A stretch of 64,000 nucleotides of DNA from an uncultured Roseobacter sp. (GTDB taxonomy: Bacteria > Pseudomonadota > Alphaproteobacteria > Rhodobacterales > Rhodobacteraceae). The notes under the pieces are model-generated. The model was not told the DNA's origin. It did not search any database and was given only the letters and a program-made list of their open reading frames with translations. Both the position numbers and the translations under genes were made by a program. The DNA is taken from NCBI RefSeq assembly GCF_947493125.1, contig NZ_CANLQB010000004.1, positions 409,252-473,251 of the forward strand, in the 5' to 3' direction. How positions within the stretch are numbered: position 1 is the stretch's first letter; the number at the start of each line of letters is the position of its first letter. This document shows positions 9,627-19,574 of this stretch, piece after piece.

Positions 9627-10280
9627 ATGCCCGAGGTCATTTTTCCCGGACCCGAAGGCCGCCTCGAAGGCCGCTACCACCCCCAGAAAGAGCGCGACGC
9701 GCCCATTGCCATCATCCTGCACCCGCACCCGCAATTCGGCGGGACCATGAACCACGTGATCGTGCACCGGATGCATTACGCCTTCTACAACATGGGCTTT
9801 ACCGTGCTGCGGTTCAATTTCCGCGGGGTCGGGCGCAGCCAGGGGGAATATGACCAGGGGATCGGCGAGCTGTCTGACGCGGCATCGGCGCTCGATTACT
9901 TGCAGTCGATGAATAACAACTCCAAACACTGCTGGGTAGCCGGTTTTTCCTTCGGCGCCTGGATCGGCATGCAGCTTCTGATGCGCCGGCCCGAGATCAC
10001 CGGCTTCATCTCGGTGGCGCCACCCGCCAACATGTACGACTTCTCCTTCCTCGCGCCCTGCCCCGCGTCGGGCCTGATCATCAACGGCACAGCCGACCGG
10101 GTCGCGCCGCCCAGCGATACGGAATCGCTGGTCTCCAAGCTGCATGAGCAGAAGGGCATCACCATCACCCATGAACAGGTGGACGGGGCCGGGCATTTCT
10201 TTGAAGAGCCGCATCTGGAGACGCTGATCGACACCACCACGGCCTATGTGAAGCGGCGGCTGACCGAAACAACGAGGTGA
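9627..10280 (+). CDS. Alpha/beta hydrolase (COG2945-like)
   Basis: Cytosolic alpha/beta hydrolase of 217 aa. It has the oxyanion region HPHPQFGGTMNH, the FRGVGRSQG loop, a nucleophile elbow GFSFGA (about residue 112), and later candidate acid and base residues in GTADRVAP and GAGHFF. Size and pattern match small COG2945-type hydrolases; the substrate is unknown. It is divergent from iscR and followed after 4 nt by a small gene and then an HD-domain gene, a likely three-gene operon. Confidence 0.85.
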   Translation: MPEVIFPGPEGRLEGRYHPQKERDAPIAIILHPHPQFGGTMNHVIVHRMHYAFYNMGFTVLRFNFRGVGRSQGEYDQGIGELSDAASALDYLQSMNNNSKHCWVAGFSFGAWIGMQLLMRRPEITGFISVAPPANMYDFSFLAPCPASGLIINGTADRVAPPSDTESLVSKLHEQKGITITHEQVDGAGHFFEEPHLETLIDTTTAYVKRRLTETTR

Positions 10281-10284
10281 CCCC

Positions 10285-10527
10285 ATGGGCATTGTCGAAG
10301 ACGTCGCGGACGAACTGGCGCTGGAAAGCCTCAAGATCATCAACGCAACGGGCGACGACGCCTTCGTGCAGCGCATCGCGGACACCATCGGTGGCTCGTC
10401 GCAGACCATGGAAGAGGCCTACCTCACCGCGGTGCGCGTGCGCCGGGCCGAACAGCGGGCGCGCGAGCTTCTGAAATCGCTCAAGGACGACATGGCGCGG
10501 CGCCAGGAGCCACCCGCGGGTGGCTGA
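10285..10527 (+). CDS. Small hypothetical protein
   Basis: 80-aa, helix-rich, charged protein (VRRAEQRARELLKSLKDDMA) with no membrane segment or signal. It begins 4 nt after the hydrolase stop behind a purine-rich site, and its end overlaps the GTG start of the HD-domain gene by 8 nt. The tight packing supports it being a real gene. I do not recognise the family. Confidence 0.72.
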   Translation: MGIVEDVADELALESLKIINATGDDAFVQRIADTIGGSSQTMEEAYLTAVRVRRAEQRARELLKSLKDDMARRQEPPAGG

Positions 10528-11104
10528 CCGGCTCTCCGCCCAGATCGCGTTCCTGAACGAAGCCGACAAGCTCAAATCCGTCGTCCGCGCCTCGCGCCTG
10601 CATGACGACAGCCGCTTCGAGAACTCCGCCGAGCATTCCTGGCACGTGATGCTGCACGCCTTCGTTCTGGCCGAGCACGCGCCCGAGGGCGTCTCGGCCA
10701 CCCGCGCGCTGCAGATGCTGCTGATCCACGATCTGGTCGAGATCGACGCGGGCGACACGCCGATCCATGGCGCGGTGGATGCGGCCGCGCAGGAGGCCGC
10801 CGAACAGGCCGCCGCCGACCGGCTCTTCGGCCTGCTGCCTGCCGATCAGGCCGCGGCTTACCGCGCGCTCTGGGACGAGTTCGAAGCCGCCGAGACGCCG
10901 GATGCGCGCTTTGCCAAGGCCATCGACCGGCTCTCGACACCGCTCGCCAATCTGCAGAACGGCGGCGGATCGTGGACCGAGTACAACGTCACCATGGCGC
11001 AGATGGAGACCCGCGTCGGCACTCCGATCGGGCGCGGCGCGCCGGTGCTCTGGGACTGGCTGCGCCCCCGGCTCGCTGCATTTTTTGCGCGTGCGGGGGG
11101 TTAA
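10520..11104 (+). CDS. HD-domain phosphohydrolase (YfbR/COG1896-like)
   Basis: 194-aa HD-superfamily protein. The metal-binding histidines and aspartates appear in order as AEHSWHV, LLIHDLVEIDAGD, and a later D in FAKAIDRLS. The layout resembles YfbR-type 5'-deoxynucleotidases, which dephosphorylate dNMPs, but the substrate here is inferred. Start is GTG at 10520, overlapping the previous gene. Confidence 0.85.
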   Translation: MADRLSAQIAFLNEADKLKSVVRASRLHDDSRFENSAEHSWHVMLHAFVLAEHAPEGVSATRALQMLLIHDLVEIDAGDTPIHGAVDAAAQEAAEQAAADRLFGLLPADQAAAYRALWDEFEAAETPDARFAKAIDRLSTPLANLQNGGGSWTEYNVTMAQMETRVGTPIGRGAPVLWDWLRPRLAAFFARAGG

Positions 11105-11132
11105 CGGGGGCTCACCCCACCGCACGCCGCGC

Positions 11133-11182
11133 ACCGACGTGATACCGACGTTTTACCGACGCAATACCGACAGGCCACCGAC
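11133..11182. repeat. Five ACCGAC repeats with exact 11-bp period
   Basis: ACCGAC occurs at 11133, 11144, 11155, 11166 and 11177, exactly 11 bp apart each time. The first three and the fourth extend to ACCGACG. The array lies 150-200 bp upstream of icd. The spacing of about one helical turn would place all five on one face of the DNA, as in arrays of regulator half-sites. Function unknown. Confidence 0.8.
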
Positions 11183-11244
11183 AGCTGTTTTGCGGGGCCC
11201 CCGGCCAGCCGGGCGCCCGGCGCAAACCAGTCGGCATATTTTCG

Positions 11245-11260
11245 GTATACATCTGTATAC
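11245..11260. promoter_or_regulatory. Inverted repeat GTATAC-N4-GTATAC upstream of icd
   Basis: Two GTATAC arms flank ATCT, centred about 80 bp before the icd start codon. The form resembles a dimeric repressor operator (GntR-type sites are often TGTATAC-like). No promoter elements were assigned with confidence. Confidence 0.5.
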
Positions 11261-11331
11261 AGGCTTTCAAACCGGCGCCAACTGCGCTACACCGCGCGCG
11301 AATTGACTCGAACCCGAAACAGGAGCGCTCC

Positions 11332-12546
11332 ATGACCAAGATCAAGGTGGACAACCCCGTCGTCGAACTCGACGGCGATGAAATGACCCGGATCATCTGG
11401 GATTTCATCAAGAAGAAACTCATTCTGCCTTATCTGGATGTGGACCTGAAATACTACGACCTCGGGATCGAGGCGCGCGACGAAACCGACGACCAGATCA
11501 CAGTGGATGCCGCCCATGCCATCAAGGAACACGGCGTCGGCGTGAAATGTGCCACCATCACGCCGGATGAGGCGCGGGTCGAGGAGTTCGGCCTGAAACA
11601 GATGTGGCGCTCGCCCAACGGCACCATCCGCAACATCCTTGGCGGCGTGATCTTCCGCCAGCCGATCATCTGCAAGAACGTGCCGCGCCTCGTGCCGGGC
11701 TGGACCAAACCCATCGTGGTCGGGCGCCACGCTTTCGGTGACCAGTATCGCGCTACCGATTTCAAATTCCCGGGCAAGGGCAAGCTGACGATCAAATTCG
11801 TCGGCGAAGACGGCACCGAGATCGAGAAAGAGGTGTTCGACGCGCCGGGTGCCGGTGTGACCATGGCGATGTACAACCTCGACCAGTCCATCATCGACTT
11901 CGCGCGCGCCTCGATGAACTATGGCCTGTCGCTCGGCTGGCCGGTCTATCTCTCCACCAAGAACACAATCCTCAAGCAGTACGACGGGCGTTTTCTGGAG
12001 CTGTTTCAGCATATCTATGACACCGAATTCAAAGAGAAATTCGAAGCCGCTGGCATCACCTACGAGCACCGCCTGATCGACGACATGGTGGCTTGCGCCA
12101 TGAAGTGGAACGGCGGCTACGTCTGGGCCTGCAAGAACTACGACGGCGACGTGCAGTCCGACACCGTGGCGCAGGGCTTCGGCTCGCTGGGCCTCATGAC
12201 CTCCGTCCTGATGACGCCCGACGGCCAGACCGTCGAAGCCGAAGCGGCGCATGGCACCGTCACCCGCCACTACCGCCAGCACCAGAAAGGCGAGGAGACC
12301 TCCACCAACTCCATCGCCTCGATCTACGCCTGGACCGGCGGGCTCAAGCACCGCGCGAAACTCGACGACAACGCGCCCCTGCTGAACTTCGCCGAGACGC
12401 TGGAAAAGGTCATTGTCGACACCGTGGAAAGCGGCTTCATGACCAAGGACCTGGCGCTGCTCGTGGGCCCCGATCAGAAGTGGCTGACCACCATGGGCTT
12501 CCTCGAGAAGGTCGACGAGAACCTCAACAAGGCGCTGGCAGGCTGA
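11332..12546 (+). CDS. icd: NADP-dependent isocitrate dehydrogenase
   Basis: Converts isocitrate to 2-oxoglutarate with NADP+ in the TCA cycle. The 404-aa protein is of the eukaryote-like homodimeric type. It begins [20 protein letters not shown], carries substrate-binding [10 protein letters not shown], and has the metal/NADP regions LIDDMVAC and [11 protein letters not shown]. The start is preceded by AGGAGCG at good spacing. It stands as a single gene with its own repeat-rich upstream region and a strong terminator after it. Confidence 0.97.
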   Translation: MTKIKVDNPVVELDGDEMTRIIWDFIKKKLILPYLDVDLKYYDLGIEARDETDDQITVDAAHAIKEHGVGVKCATITPDEARVEEFGLKQMWRSPNGTIRNILGGVIFRQPIICKNVPRLVPGWTKPIVVGRHAFGDQYRATDFKFPGKGKLTIKFVGEDGTEIEKEVFDAPGAGVTMAMYNLDQSIIDFARASMNYGLSLGWPVYLSTKNTILKQYDGRFLELFQHIYDTEFKEKFEAAGITYEHRLIDDMVACAMKWNGGYVWACKNYDGDVQSDTVAQGFGSLGLMTSVLMTPDGQTVEAEAAHGTVTRHYRQHQKGEETSTNSIASIYAWTGGLKHRAKLDDNAPLLNFAETLEKVIVDTVESGFMTKDLALLVGPDQKWLTTMGFLEKVDENLNKALAG

Positions 12547-12566
12547 GCCACCGTCACACCGGATCT

Positions 12567-12593
12567 AAGGGCCGCAGAGATGCGGCCCTTTTT
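12567..12593. terminator. Bidirectional intrinsic terminator after icd
   Basis: A 10-bp perfect stem, AAGGGCCGCA and TGCGGCCCTT around a GAGA loop, followed by a T run. It lies between the convergent icd and DUF6356 genes and has A/T tails on both sides, so it can serve both. Confidence 0.9.
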
Positions 12594-12597
12594 CGTG

Positions 12598-12804
12598 TCA
12601 GTGCCCGCGCGCGTGGAGCCGCTGGTGCAGCCCGGTGACGATCCGGCCCGCCGTCTTCTCGAAGAGGCACGGGATGAACGCATGCACCAGCGCCGCCCCC
12701 GCCGCCGCCATCAGCGCCGCGGCAAATCGCAGGGCGAACAGCATGTGTTGACCAAAGCTCTCATCCACGGTTGCGGGATGGGCAAGAAAGATGCGTTGAA
12801 ACAT
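12598..12804 (-). CDS. DUF6356-like small membrane protein
   Basis: 68-aa protein with one to two hydrophobic stretches (ALRFAAALMAAAGAALVHAF). The pattern MFQRIFLAHPATVDESFGQH matches what I recall of DUF6356 proteins of Rhodobacteraceae. Start codon follows AAGGAG. It is convergent with icd. Function unknown. Confidence 0.75.
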   Translation of the reverse strand: MFQRIFLAHPATVDESFGQHMLFALRFAAALMAAAGAALVHAFIPCLFEKTAGRIVTGLHQRLHARGH

Positions 12805-12916
12805 GGCGGGCTCCTTGACGTTTTGCGCAAGCTATCATCGGGGCCCTGAGACTGAATCCCAATTTGTTGCCAAATATGGATTGATAACGGGACAAGATCT
12901 CAAATAATGTCCCTTG

Positions 12917-13375
12917 ATGATAACACTTGATGAAATCGACCGAAAGCTGCTGCGGCTGCTTCAAAAAGATGCGAGCACGCCGCTCGACACCCTGGGCGAG
13001 GCCGTGCACCTCAGCCGCAATGCCTGCTGGCGACGGATCAAGGCGCTTGAAAAAGCGGGCGTGATCGCGCGCCGCGTCACCGTGCTCGACCCGGTGAAAT
13101 GCGGGCTGGGGCTCGCCGTCTTCATCCTGATCCGCACCAATGCGCACGCCCCCGACTGGCTGGACAAGTTCCGCGCAGCCACCCGGTCCCTGCCCCAGGT
13201 GCTGGGCGTCTACCGGATGAGCGGCGATCTGGACTATCTGGTGCGCGCGCAGGTGGCGGACATGGCCGACTATGACCGCCTCTATCAGTCGCTGATCCAG
13301 CGGGTGCCCCTCTCGGACGTGTCCGCCAGCTTCGTGATGGAACAGATCAAGGACACCTCTGAACTGCCGCTCTGA
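12917..13375 (+). CDS. Lrp/AsnC-family transcriptional regulator
   Basis: 152-aa regulator with an N-terminal helix-turn-helix (LDEIDRKLLRLLQKDAS, then LGEAVHLSRNACWRRIKALE) and a C-terminal AsnC ligand-binding domain (VLGVYRMSGDLDYLVRAQV). These proteins form octamers that respond to amino acids. A TTG immediately upstream (12914) could add one residue. No partner gene indicates the effector; it lies alone before the haem oxygenase gene. Confidence 0.9.
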   Translation: MITLDEIDRKLLRLLQKDASTPLDTLGEAVHLSRNACWRRIKALEKAGVIARRVTVLDPVKCGLGLAVFILIRTNAHAPDWLDKFRAATRSLPQVLGVYRMSGDLDYLVRAQVADMADYDRLYQSLIQRVPLSDVSASFVMEQIKDTSELPL

Positions 13376-13562
13376 CCTGCCCCTGAGGTCCGCCCCCCCT
13401 TGGCGTAAGGCGATTTCGATCCCCAGTCGTTCAAATCTGCTCCAGATCGCTTTTGGCGGTTGCACTCGCCCGCCACAAACGCCTTATAGGACCGTGACGG
13501 CGCCCCTACACTCCTTTAACGTGTGGGGACTATTTTCTTGGAAACTTCACTCGGAGACAGAC

Positions 13563-14156
13563 ATGCAGGCGTGTCCGATACCAGATATGACGGGTCCGAG
13601 CACGCGTTCCTGGCTGCGCGACGCGACCCGCGGTTTGCATGAGGACGCCGAGGCGATGTGGATGCCGGCAGCTGCGTTTCGCTCGAAGGACAGCTATCGC
13701 GGCTTTCTCTCGGCCCTTCTGCAGGCTCATGCGCGCCTGGGGCTGCCCGCCGCGAGACGTCGCGGGGATACCGCGGCACAGCTGAGCGAGCAGGCACGCA
13801 TTGACGCGCTCTGCCGCGACTTGCAGCACCGTCTCCCGCGACAACATCCTCCACAGAGGATGAGCGCGCTGTATGCCTGGGGCGTCGGCTACGTGCTGAA
13901 CGGCTCGACCCTTGGGGCCAGCGTTCTGATCTCCAAGGGATATCTCCAGGCCAGCTGGCCGCGCTCTTACCTGGAGACCAGCCGCGCCTTTGCGCAATCC
14001 GGTCAGCTGCGCAGCTTCTTCGACCAACTCGACGACCTGCCGATGGGCGCGCCGGAGTTGCTGCGCGGTGCCGTCGAGACGTTCGAGATCATCAAGACCG
14101 GCGCCCCTGCACCGGAGCGGATGCCGGCGTCCGTGTTGAGGGAGCAGCGGGCATGA
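13563..14156 (+). CDS. Haem oxygenase-like protein (BphO/HemO)
   Basis: 197-aa protein with a haem oxygenase-like pattern: proximal histidine candidate His26 in ATRGLHEDAEAMW, and the distal-helix region YVLNGSTLGASVLI. Haem oxygenases cleave haem to biliverdin, CO and iron. The start at 13563 follows GGAG with 7-nt spacing; an upstream GTG (13494) in the same frame has no better site. Its stop overlaps the bacteriophytochrome start as ATGA, so it is likely to supply that protein's biliverdin chromophore. Confidence 0.8.
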   Translation: MQACPIPDMTGPSTRSWLRDATRGLHEDAEAMWMPAAAFRSKDSYRGFLSALLQAHARLGLPAARRRGDTAAQLSEQARIDALCRDLQHRLPRQHPPQRMSALYAWGVGYVLNGSTLGASVLISKGYLQASWPRSYLETSRAFAQSGQLRSFFDQLDDLPMGAPELLRGAVETFEIIKTGAPAPERMPASVLREQRA

Positions 14157-16693
14157 GCGACGCCATGGATGACGCAAAGATCCGCGAGGCACTGGCCGAA
14201 TGCGAGCGTGAGCAGATCCATATCCCGGGCATCATTCAGCCCATCGGCTACCTTCTGGGCGTTGAGCCACGCAGCGGCGAGGTCCTCTATGCCAGTGCCA
14301 ATTGCGCAGCGCTCTTTCGACAGGATGACACAAACATCATGGGGCGGACGGTGCGCGACCTTCTGGGCGCGGAGATCTGGCATGCCTGCCTGAACACTCT
14401 GGCATCCGCCGACAGCCCGGACCGTCGCCAGTTCGCCGGTGTCTGGCAGAACGGTGAGGCCGCTTGGGCCGTGCACATGACCCACTGCGCCGGTCGCCTC
14501 GTGCTCGAGATCGAAGACGCCTCGGAAACCCCCTCGAGCTCGCCGGAGATGCTGCTTCAGCAAGCCCAACTCGTCAGTCAAATCCAGACCTGCACGGACG
14601 AGCAAAGCCTGTTCCGCCTCACGGTCCGGCTGCTGCGGCATCTGACCGGGTTCGACCGCGTCATGATCTATAGGTTGGATGCCTTTGGCCATGGCGAGGT
14701 TCTGGCCGAAGAGCGCCGAGCGGGTCTCGAATCTTTCGAAGGGCTGCACTTCCCAAAGTGGGATATCCCGAAGCAGGCCCGCGACATCATGAGCCGGGTG
14801 CCCCTGCGTCTGATTGCGAACATCGCGGATGATCCCGTCCCGATTCTACAGGCCACCGCGGACCTGCCCCCCCTCGACATCTCCCTTGCTCAGCTGCGCG
14901 GGGTGTCAAAAGTGCATCTGCAATACCTTCGGAATATGGGCTCGGATGCGACGATGACCCTGTCCGTGGTGTTGGACGGCGATCTCTGGGGCATCATCTC
15001 GTTCCACCACATGCAGCCCAAGGTCTCGTCCCCCGAGATCCGGCAGATGCTGGCCGATGCCTTCCTGCCGGTGTTCTGCCTCAAGCTGAACCAGATCCGC
15101 GATCGCACCAGCCTCACACTTGCACGTAAGATCAATGGCTTACAGACCGATATCCAAGCCAAACTCGACAAAAAGACCGAGATTGAAGAGGTGCTGGAGG
15201 GGCTTGGCCAGCAGCTGTGCGAGGCTCTGAACATCACGGGTCTTGCCATCATTTCTGGCGCGCGCACCCACACTTACGGGCAGACCCCCTCAGAAGCAGC
15301 GCTCGCGGCGCTGGTTCAGGCGCCCCCCAATGCCACCGGCACGCTCTATACGACCGATGCGCTGCGCGACGCCTTTCCAGATCACCGAGACGGCTTCGGC
15401 GGTCTCGGCGGCGCGCTGGTCATCCACGGCCCGCACGACCGGCGCCTGGCCTTCTTCCGCCCGGTGATCGAGCAATCGGTCGCCTGGGCCGGCAATCCGA
15501 CAAAGGCCCTGCATCAGGTGGACGGCAACGCGCGCCTCGAACCCCGGGGCAGCTTTGCGACCTATCTCGAGAGCATCGAAGGGCAGTCCGAGCCCTGGTC
15601 CCCCGAGGATCAACATCTGGCACAGCTGCTCTGGCCGCTTCTGAATGCCGCCGAACGACAGGCCTTCATGAATGATCTCAGCCGCCAGCAAATGCTGATG
15701 ATCGGAGAGCTGAATCACCGGGTCCGCAACATCCTCACCCTGATCGAGTCGGTCTCACGGCAGGCCCGGCGCTCCAACAGCTCCCTGGAGAGCTACAGCA
15801 AGGCGCTCGAGGCGCGGATCAAGGCGCTGGCCGCCGCGCATGATTTGGGTGCAGGCTCTGCCCTGCCGTCGGTCTCTGTGCGCAAGATTATCGAGCTTGA
15901 AAACACGCCTTACGGGGATGACGCTGGCAGTCAGCTGTCCATCACAGGTCCGGATTTCTACATTCGCGCCGATCTGGCGCCCACCTTCACCCTTGCCATC
16001 CATGAGTTGATGACCAACGCGGTGAAATATGGCGCGCTGTCGACCGCGAGCGGACGCATTGCCGTCGCACTCGCGGAAACGGAAGCGGGCATGGAGCTGA
16101 CCTGGGTCGAATCCGGTGGCCCGCCTGTCGTGAAACCCGATGTGGTCGGCTTCGGCTCGATCCTGATCACCCAGGCGATTGCCTATGAACTGGGCGGTTC
16201 GTCGGATCTCGACTACGCGCCGTCCGGCGTGCGCGCGCATCTGACCATCCCGCACAAGATGCTCGACGCGAAACCGGACCGAGACGAGATCAAGGCAGCG
16301 GTCGCAGACGAAACGATCACCAATATACCGGCTCCTCTAAGAAACGGCATCATATTGATTTTAGAAGATAATTTTGTCATCGCCAATGGGATCGCCGAAG
16401 ATCTGAAGACCATCGGTTTTCCCAACAGCGAGATTGTCGCGCGGGCGGAGGAAGCGCTGGACTACATCGGCATCGAATCCCCGGCGCTCGGCCTGCTCGA
16501 CATCAATCTCGGCGGTGGCCAGACCAGTATCGAAGTCGCGCGCAAGCTGGCCGAGAAGCAGGTGCCGTTCGTCTTTGTGTCTGGCTACGGGGAACTGGCA
16601 GACCTGCCGGCGGATCTGGACGGTCGCCAAGTTCTGACCAAACCCGCCTCCCGAGAAGACCTGATCAAGGCGCTTGCCAAGCTGGTGCCCTGA
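14153..16693 (+). CDS. Bacteriophytochrome HWE-type histidine kinase with receiver domain
   Basis: 846-aa photoreceptor kinase with domain order PAS-GAF-PHY, HWE/HisKA_2 kinase, receiver. Cys17 in [19 protein letters not shown] is the expected biliverdin attachment site. The GAF domain has [11 protein letters not shown] (a variant of the PASDIP motif that keeps the Asp), HLQYLRNMG and [10 protein letters not shown]. The kinase phospho-acceptor is in [15 protein letters not shown] (about residue 521). The receiver (about 727-846) has LLDINLG, FVSGYG and LTKPA. It senses red/far-red light and signals by phosphotransfer. The receiver at the C-terminus makes it a hybrid kinase. Coupled to the haem oxygenase gene upstream. 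Confidence 0.93.
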   Translation: MSDAMDDAKIREALAECEREQIHIPGIIQPIGYLLGVEPRSGEVLYASANCAALFRQDDTNIMGRTVRDLLGAEIWHACLNTLASADSPDRRQFAGVWQNGEAAWAVHMTHCAGRLVLEIEDASETPSSSPEMLLQQAQLVSQIQTCTDEQSLFRLTVRLLRHLTGFDRVMIYRLDAFGHGEVLAEERRAGLESFEGLHFPKWDIPKQARDIMSRVPLRLIANIADDPVPILQATADLPPLDISLAQLRGVSKVHLQYLRNMGSDATMTLSVVLDGDLWGIISFHHMQPKVSSPEIRQMLADAFLPVFCLKLNQIRDRTSLTLARKINGLQTDIQAKLDKKTEIEEVLEGLGQQLCEALNITGLAIISGARTHTYGQTPSEAALAALVQAPPNATGTLYTTDALRDAFPDHRDGFGGLGGALVIHGPHDRRLAFFRPVIEQSVAWAGNPTKALHQVDGNARLEPRGSFATYLESIEGQSEPWSPEDQHLAQLLWPLLNAAERQAFMNDLSRQQMLMIGELNHRVRNILTLIESVSRQARRSNSSLESYSKALEARIKALAAAHDLGAGSALPSVSVRKIIELENTPYGDDAGSQLSITGPDFYIRADLAPTFTLAIHELMTNAVKYGALSTASGRIAVALAETEAGMELTWVESGGPPVVKPDVVGFGSILITQAIAYELGGSSDLDYAPSGVRAHLTIPHKMLDAKPDRDEIKAAVADETITNIPAPLRNGIILILEDNFVIANGIAEDLKTIGFPNSEIVARAEEALDYIGIESPALGLLDINLGGGQTSIEVARKLAEKQVPFVFVSGYGELADLPADLDGRQVLTKPASREDLIKALAKLVP

Positions 16694-16953
16694 CCCGTGC
16701 GGATTACCCCGCGCGCGCGGGACCTGCTGATCTCCGATCGTACACTGAACCGCCACCGGTGACGCTTTCGAGGACATATGCGGAGGCCCAGACGCTGATC
16801 CCCTTGCATCAGCCATCGGGGCCTAGGCGGGCTGCATGCGCTCCCGGCCGGGACGGGCAAGGAGGACACGGTCGCCGGGTGAGGGGCCGGGCCCGCTGGA
16901 CAGCACGCCCTGCAACGGTCTATGCAAGGGAAATCCTTGCATGTGAGCCACTT

Positions 16954-17391
16954 ATGACCTCAATTCTGATCCTGAATGGGCCGAACCTCAATCTCCTCGG
17001 GACGCGGCAGCCGGAGGTCTATGGCGCAACGACGCTCGCAGATATCGAGGGAATGTGCACAGCCTGGGCAGACGCCGCCAACTGCACGGTCACGTTCCTG
17101 CAGTCAAATCACGAGGGGGCGCTGGTCGATGCCATTCACGCCGCGCGCGGTGTGCAGGACGGCATCATCCTGAATGCGGGCGCCTACACCCATACGTCCA
17201 TCGCGCTGATGGATGCCTTGGCCTCGGTCGAACTGCCCGCCATCGAACTGCATCTGAGCAACGTCCACGCGCGGGAGACGTTTCGGCATAAATCCTACAT
17301 CGCCAAGGTGGCGGTCGGCCTGATCTGCGGTTTCGGGGCGCAAGGATACACCTTGGCATTGGACGCGATGAAGTCGCACGTCGAAGATTAA
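16954..17391 (+). CDS. aroQ: 3-dehydroquinate dehydratase, type II
   Basis: Shikimate-pathway enzyme of 145 aa that dehydrates 3-dehydroquinate. It has [19 protein letters not shown] with the catalytic tyrosine of the flexible loop, [12 protein letters not shown], and the catalytic histidine in [15 protein letters not shown]. Length is typical. The 260 bp between the phytochrome gene and this start contain no recognised gene. Confidence 0.96.
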   Translation: MTSILILNGPNLNLLGTRQPEVYGATTLADIEGMCTAWADAANCTVTFLQSNHEGALVDAIHAARGVQDGIILNAGAYTHTSIALMDALASVELPAIELHLSNVHARETFRHKSYIAKVAVGLICGFGAQGYTLALDAMKSHVED

Positions 17392-17417
17392 TACCGACGT
17401 GTAAGCCCCTGAAAGAA

Positions 17418-17443
17418 AAGGGCGACGGAACCCCGTCGCCCTT
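17418..17443 (-). terminator. Intrinsic terminator after tsf
   Basis: An 11-bp perfect stem (AAGGGCGACGG and its complement) with a 4-nt loop. Read on the minus strand, it is followed by a T-rich tract. It lies 24 bp past the tsf stop and also faces the convergent aroQ. Confidence 0.88.
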
Positions 17444-17466
17444 GTAATTCCGACTGTGGAATTGCG

Positions 17467-18342
17467 TCAGCCCTTTGCAGCCTTCGCAACCTCGGCAGCG
17501 AAGTCTTCCTTGACCACTTCGATGCCCTCGCCCACTTCCAGACGGACAAAGCCGCCGATGGTGGCACCGGCGTCCTTGGCCGCCTCACCCACGGTCAGAT
17601 CGGGGTTCACGACAAAAGACTGGTTCAGCAAAGTCACTTCGGACATGTACTTCTTCATGCGACCGATGATCATCTTCTCGATCACCGCTTCGGGCTTGCC
17701 GCTTTCGCGCGCAATGTCCATCTGAACCTGCTTTTCCTTTTCGACAACCGCCGGGTCCAGATCGTCTTCAGACAGCGCCGCCGGGTTGACCGCCGCGATG
17801 TGCATGGCGACCTGCTTGCCGAAGGCTTCATCGCCCCCGTTCAGAGCGACGAGAACACCGATCTTGCCCATACCGGGGGCGGCGGCGTTGTGCACATAAG
17901 AGACAACGGTCTCACCGTCTATGGCCGACATCCGGCGCACCGACATGTTCTCACCAATCGTCGCGATTTTGTCGGTGACCACGGTGGCCACGGATGTGCC
18001 GCCCATGTCAGCTTCCTTCAGCGCCTCGACATCAGAGACGGTGAGCGCGACCTCGGCGATGCCGGCAACCATTTCCTGAAACTCTGCGTTCTTGCCCACG
18101 AAATCGGTCTCGGAATTCACCTCGACCGCAACACCGTGACCGCCGCTGACCTTGACCGCGACGAGACCTTCCGCCGCCGTCCGACCGGATTTTTTCGCAG
18201 CCTTCGCAAGGCCCTTGGTGCGCAGCCAATCCAGCGCGGCTTCCATGTCGCCGTCGGTCTCGGTCAGCGCCTTCTTTGCGTCCATCATGCCTGCGCCGGT
18301 AGTGTCGCGCAGCTCTTTGACCATAGATGCTGTGATCGCCAT
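17467..18342 (-). CDS. tsf: Translation elongation factor Ts
   Basis: EF-Ts, 291 aa, the nucleotide exchange factor for EF-Tu. N-terminal UBA-like segment [20 protein letters not shown] and the core motif [13 protein letters not shown] are present. Second gene of the rpsB-tsf operon, 75 bp after rpsB, and followed by an intrinsic terminator. Confidence 0.97.
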   Translation of the reverse strand: MAITASMVKELRDTTGAGMMDAKKALTETDGDMEAALDWLRTKGLAKAAKKSGRTAAEGLVAVKVSGGHGVAVEVNSETDFVGKNAEFQEMVAGIAEVALTVSDVEALKEADMGGTSVATVVTDKIATIGENMSVRRMSAIDGETVVSYVHNAAAPGMGKIGVLVALNGGDEAFGKQVAMHIAAVNPAALSEDDLDPAVVEKEKQVQMDIARESGKPEAVIEKMIIGRMKKYMSEVTLLNQSFVVNPDLTVGEAAKDAGATIGGFVRLEVGEGIEVVKEDFAAEVAKAAKG

Positions 18343-18417
18343 CTGAGGTTCTCCTTTGGAATCTTCTTGTGCCGGGGCAGGTCATCCCTGCCCCATATGT
18401 CATGCGTGTGACGCGGC

Positions 18418-19290
18418 TCAGCTTGTCGCTTTTTCGACCGTCTCTTCCTTGGACTCGATATCCAGAGGCGCATCGGTCGCAACCGCATCGTTGGAGACCG
18501 TCTCGGAGGATGCGTCCCCGACCTCGACACCGGTCGACTCGGCCACGGCCTCTTCGACAGGTGCTTCTTCCATCTCACCCAGGTCAACGCCTGCGGCCCC
18601 CAGTTGCGCGGACATACCGTCAAGCGCCGCGCGGGCTGCCAGATCGCAATAAAGCGCAATGGCGCGGGCCGCATCGTCGTTGCCGGGGATGATGTAGTCG
18701 ATGCCGTCGGGCGCGCAATTGGTGTCCACAACGGCCACAACCGGGATGCCCAGCTTGTTGGCTTCGGCCACGGCCAGCGCTTCTTTCTTCACGTCGATCA
18801 CGAAGAGCAGGTCGGGACGGCCGCCCATTTCGCGGATCCCGCCGAGGCTCGCCTGCAGCTTGCCCTGGTCACGTTCCATGCCCAGACGCTCTTTCTTGGT
18901 CAGCCCGGCAAAGCCCTGCTCCGCCTGCTCGTCAATCGCCTTCAGACGGTTGATCGATTGCGAGACGGTCTGCCAGTTGGTCAGCGTGCCGCCCAGCCAG
19001 CGGTGGTTCATGTAGTATTGCGCGCATTTCTCGGCAGCTTCCGCGATTGGCTGCTGCGCCTGACGCTTGGTGCCGACAAACAGGATGCTGCCGCCCTTGG
19101 CGACGGTTTCGCGGATCACGTTCAGCGCCGCGTCCAGCATCGGCACGGTCTGTGTGAGATCCATGATGTGGATGCCATTGCGCGCGCCGTAGATGAACGG
19201 ACCCATACGCGGGTTCCAACGCTGTGTCTGGTGGCCGAAGTGCACGCCTGCTTCAAGCAACTGGCGCATGGTGAACTCTGGAAGAGCCAT
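18418..19290 (-). CDS. rpsB: 30S ribosomal protein S2
   Basis: Ribosomal protein S2, 290 aa, with [20 protein letters not shown] and the [21 protein letters not shown] signature region. About 40-50 residues at the C-terminus are acidic and alanine/valine rich ([18 protein letters not shown]), an extension beyond the S2 core that is common in Alphaproteobacteria. First gene of the rpsB-tsf operon. Confidence 0.97.
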   Translation of the reverse strand: MALPEFTMRQLLEAGVHFGHQTQRWNPRMGPFIYGARNGIHIMDLTQTVPMLDAALNVIRETVAKGGSILFVGTKRQAQQPIAEAAEKCAQYYMNHRWLGGTLTNWQTVSQSINRLKAIDEQAEQGFAGLTKKERLGMERDQGKLQASLGGIREMGGRPDLLFVIDVKKEALAVAEANKLGIPVVAVVDTNCAPDGIDYIIPGNDDAARAIALYCDLAARAALDGMSAQLGAAGVDLGEMEEAPVEEAVAESTGVEVGDASSETVSNDAVATDAPLDIESKEETVEKATS

Positions 19291-19383
19291 GTCGTGTCTA
19301 CCTTTCCGGTTTTATCCTCGGCGGGGGCATGACAGATCTCTGCCAACCGGCGGACCCTCGGGGATGTCTCCCCCAATGAGCCC

Positions 19384-19402
19384 AAACCCCGCCTGCGGGT
19401 TT
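19384..19402 (-). other. Possible hairpin in the rpsB leader
   Basis: A GC-rich inverted repeat (AAACCC and GGGTTT arms around GCCTGC) lies about 95 bp upstream of rpsB. It could be part of a ribosomal protein leader or an unrelated short hairpin. No T run follows it on either strand. Confidence 0.3.
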
Positions 19403-19574
19403 CAGTCCGCGCCGTATAAGTCACGCCCGCGCAGATCGCAAGAGGCCAATTCAACAGCGCATCTACGAAGTGATCAGCCTGTTCTTGTCACCGGTCCGCA
19501 GCGCACTCTAGTATCGCAGCCAACCGGGCCCTGCGAGGTCCGGATCACGAGACGAAGAACAACCGGGAGTGACC

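Noticed and set aside
12337..12640. CRISPR-like or palindromic repeat array in GC-rich shadows
   Set aside because: No regularly spaced identical repeats of 20-40 bp were seen anywhere in the window; the only phased repeat is the short ACCGAC array.
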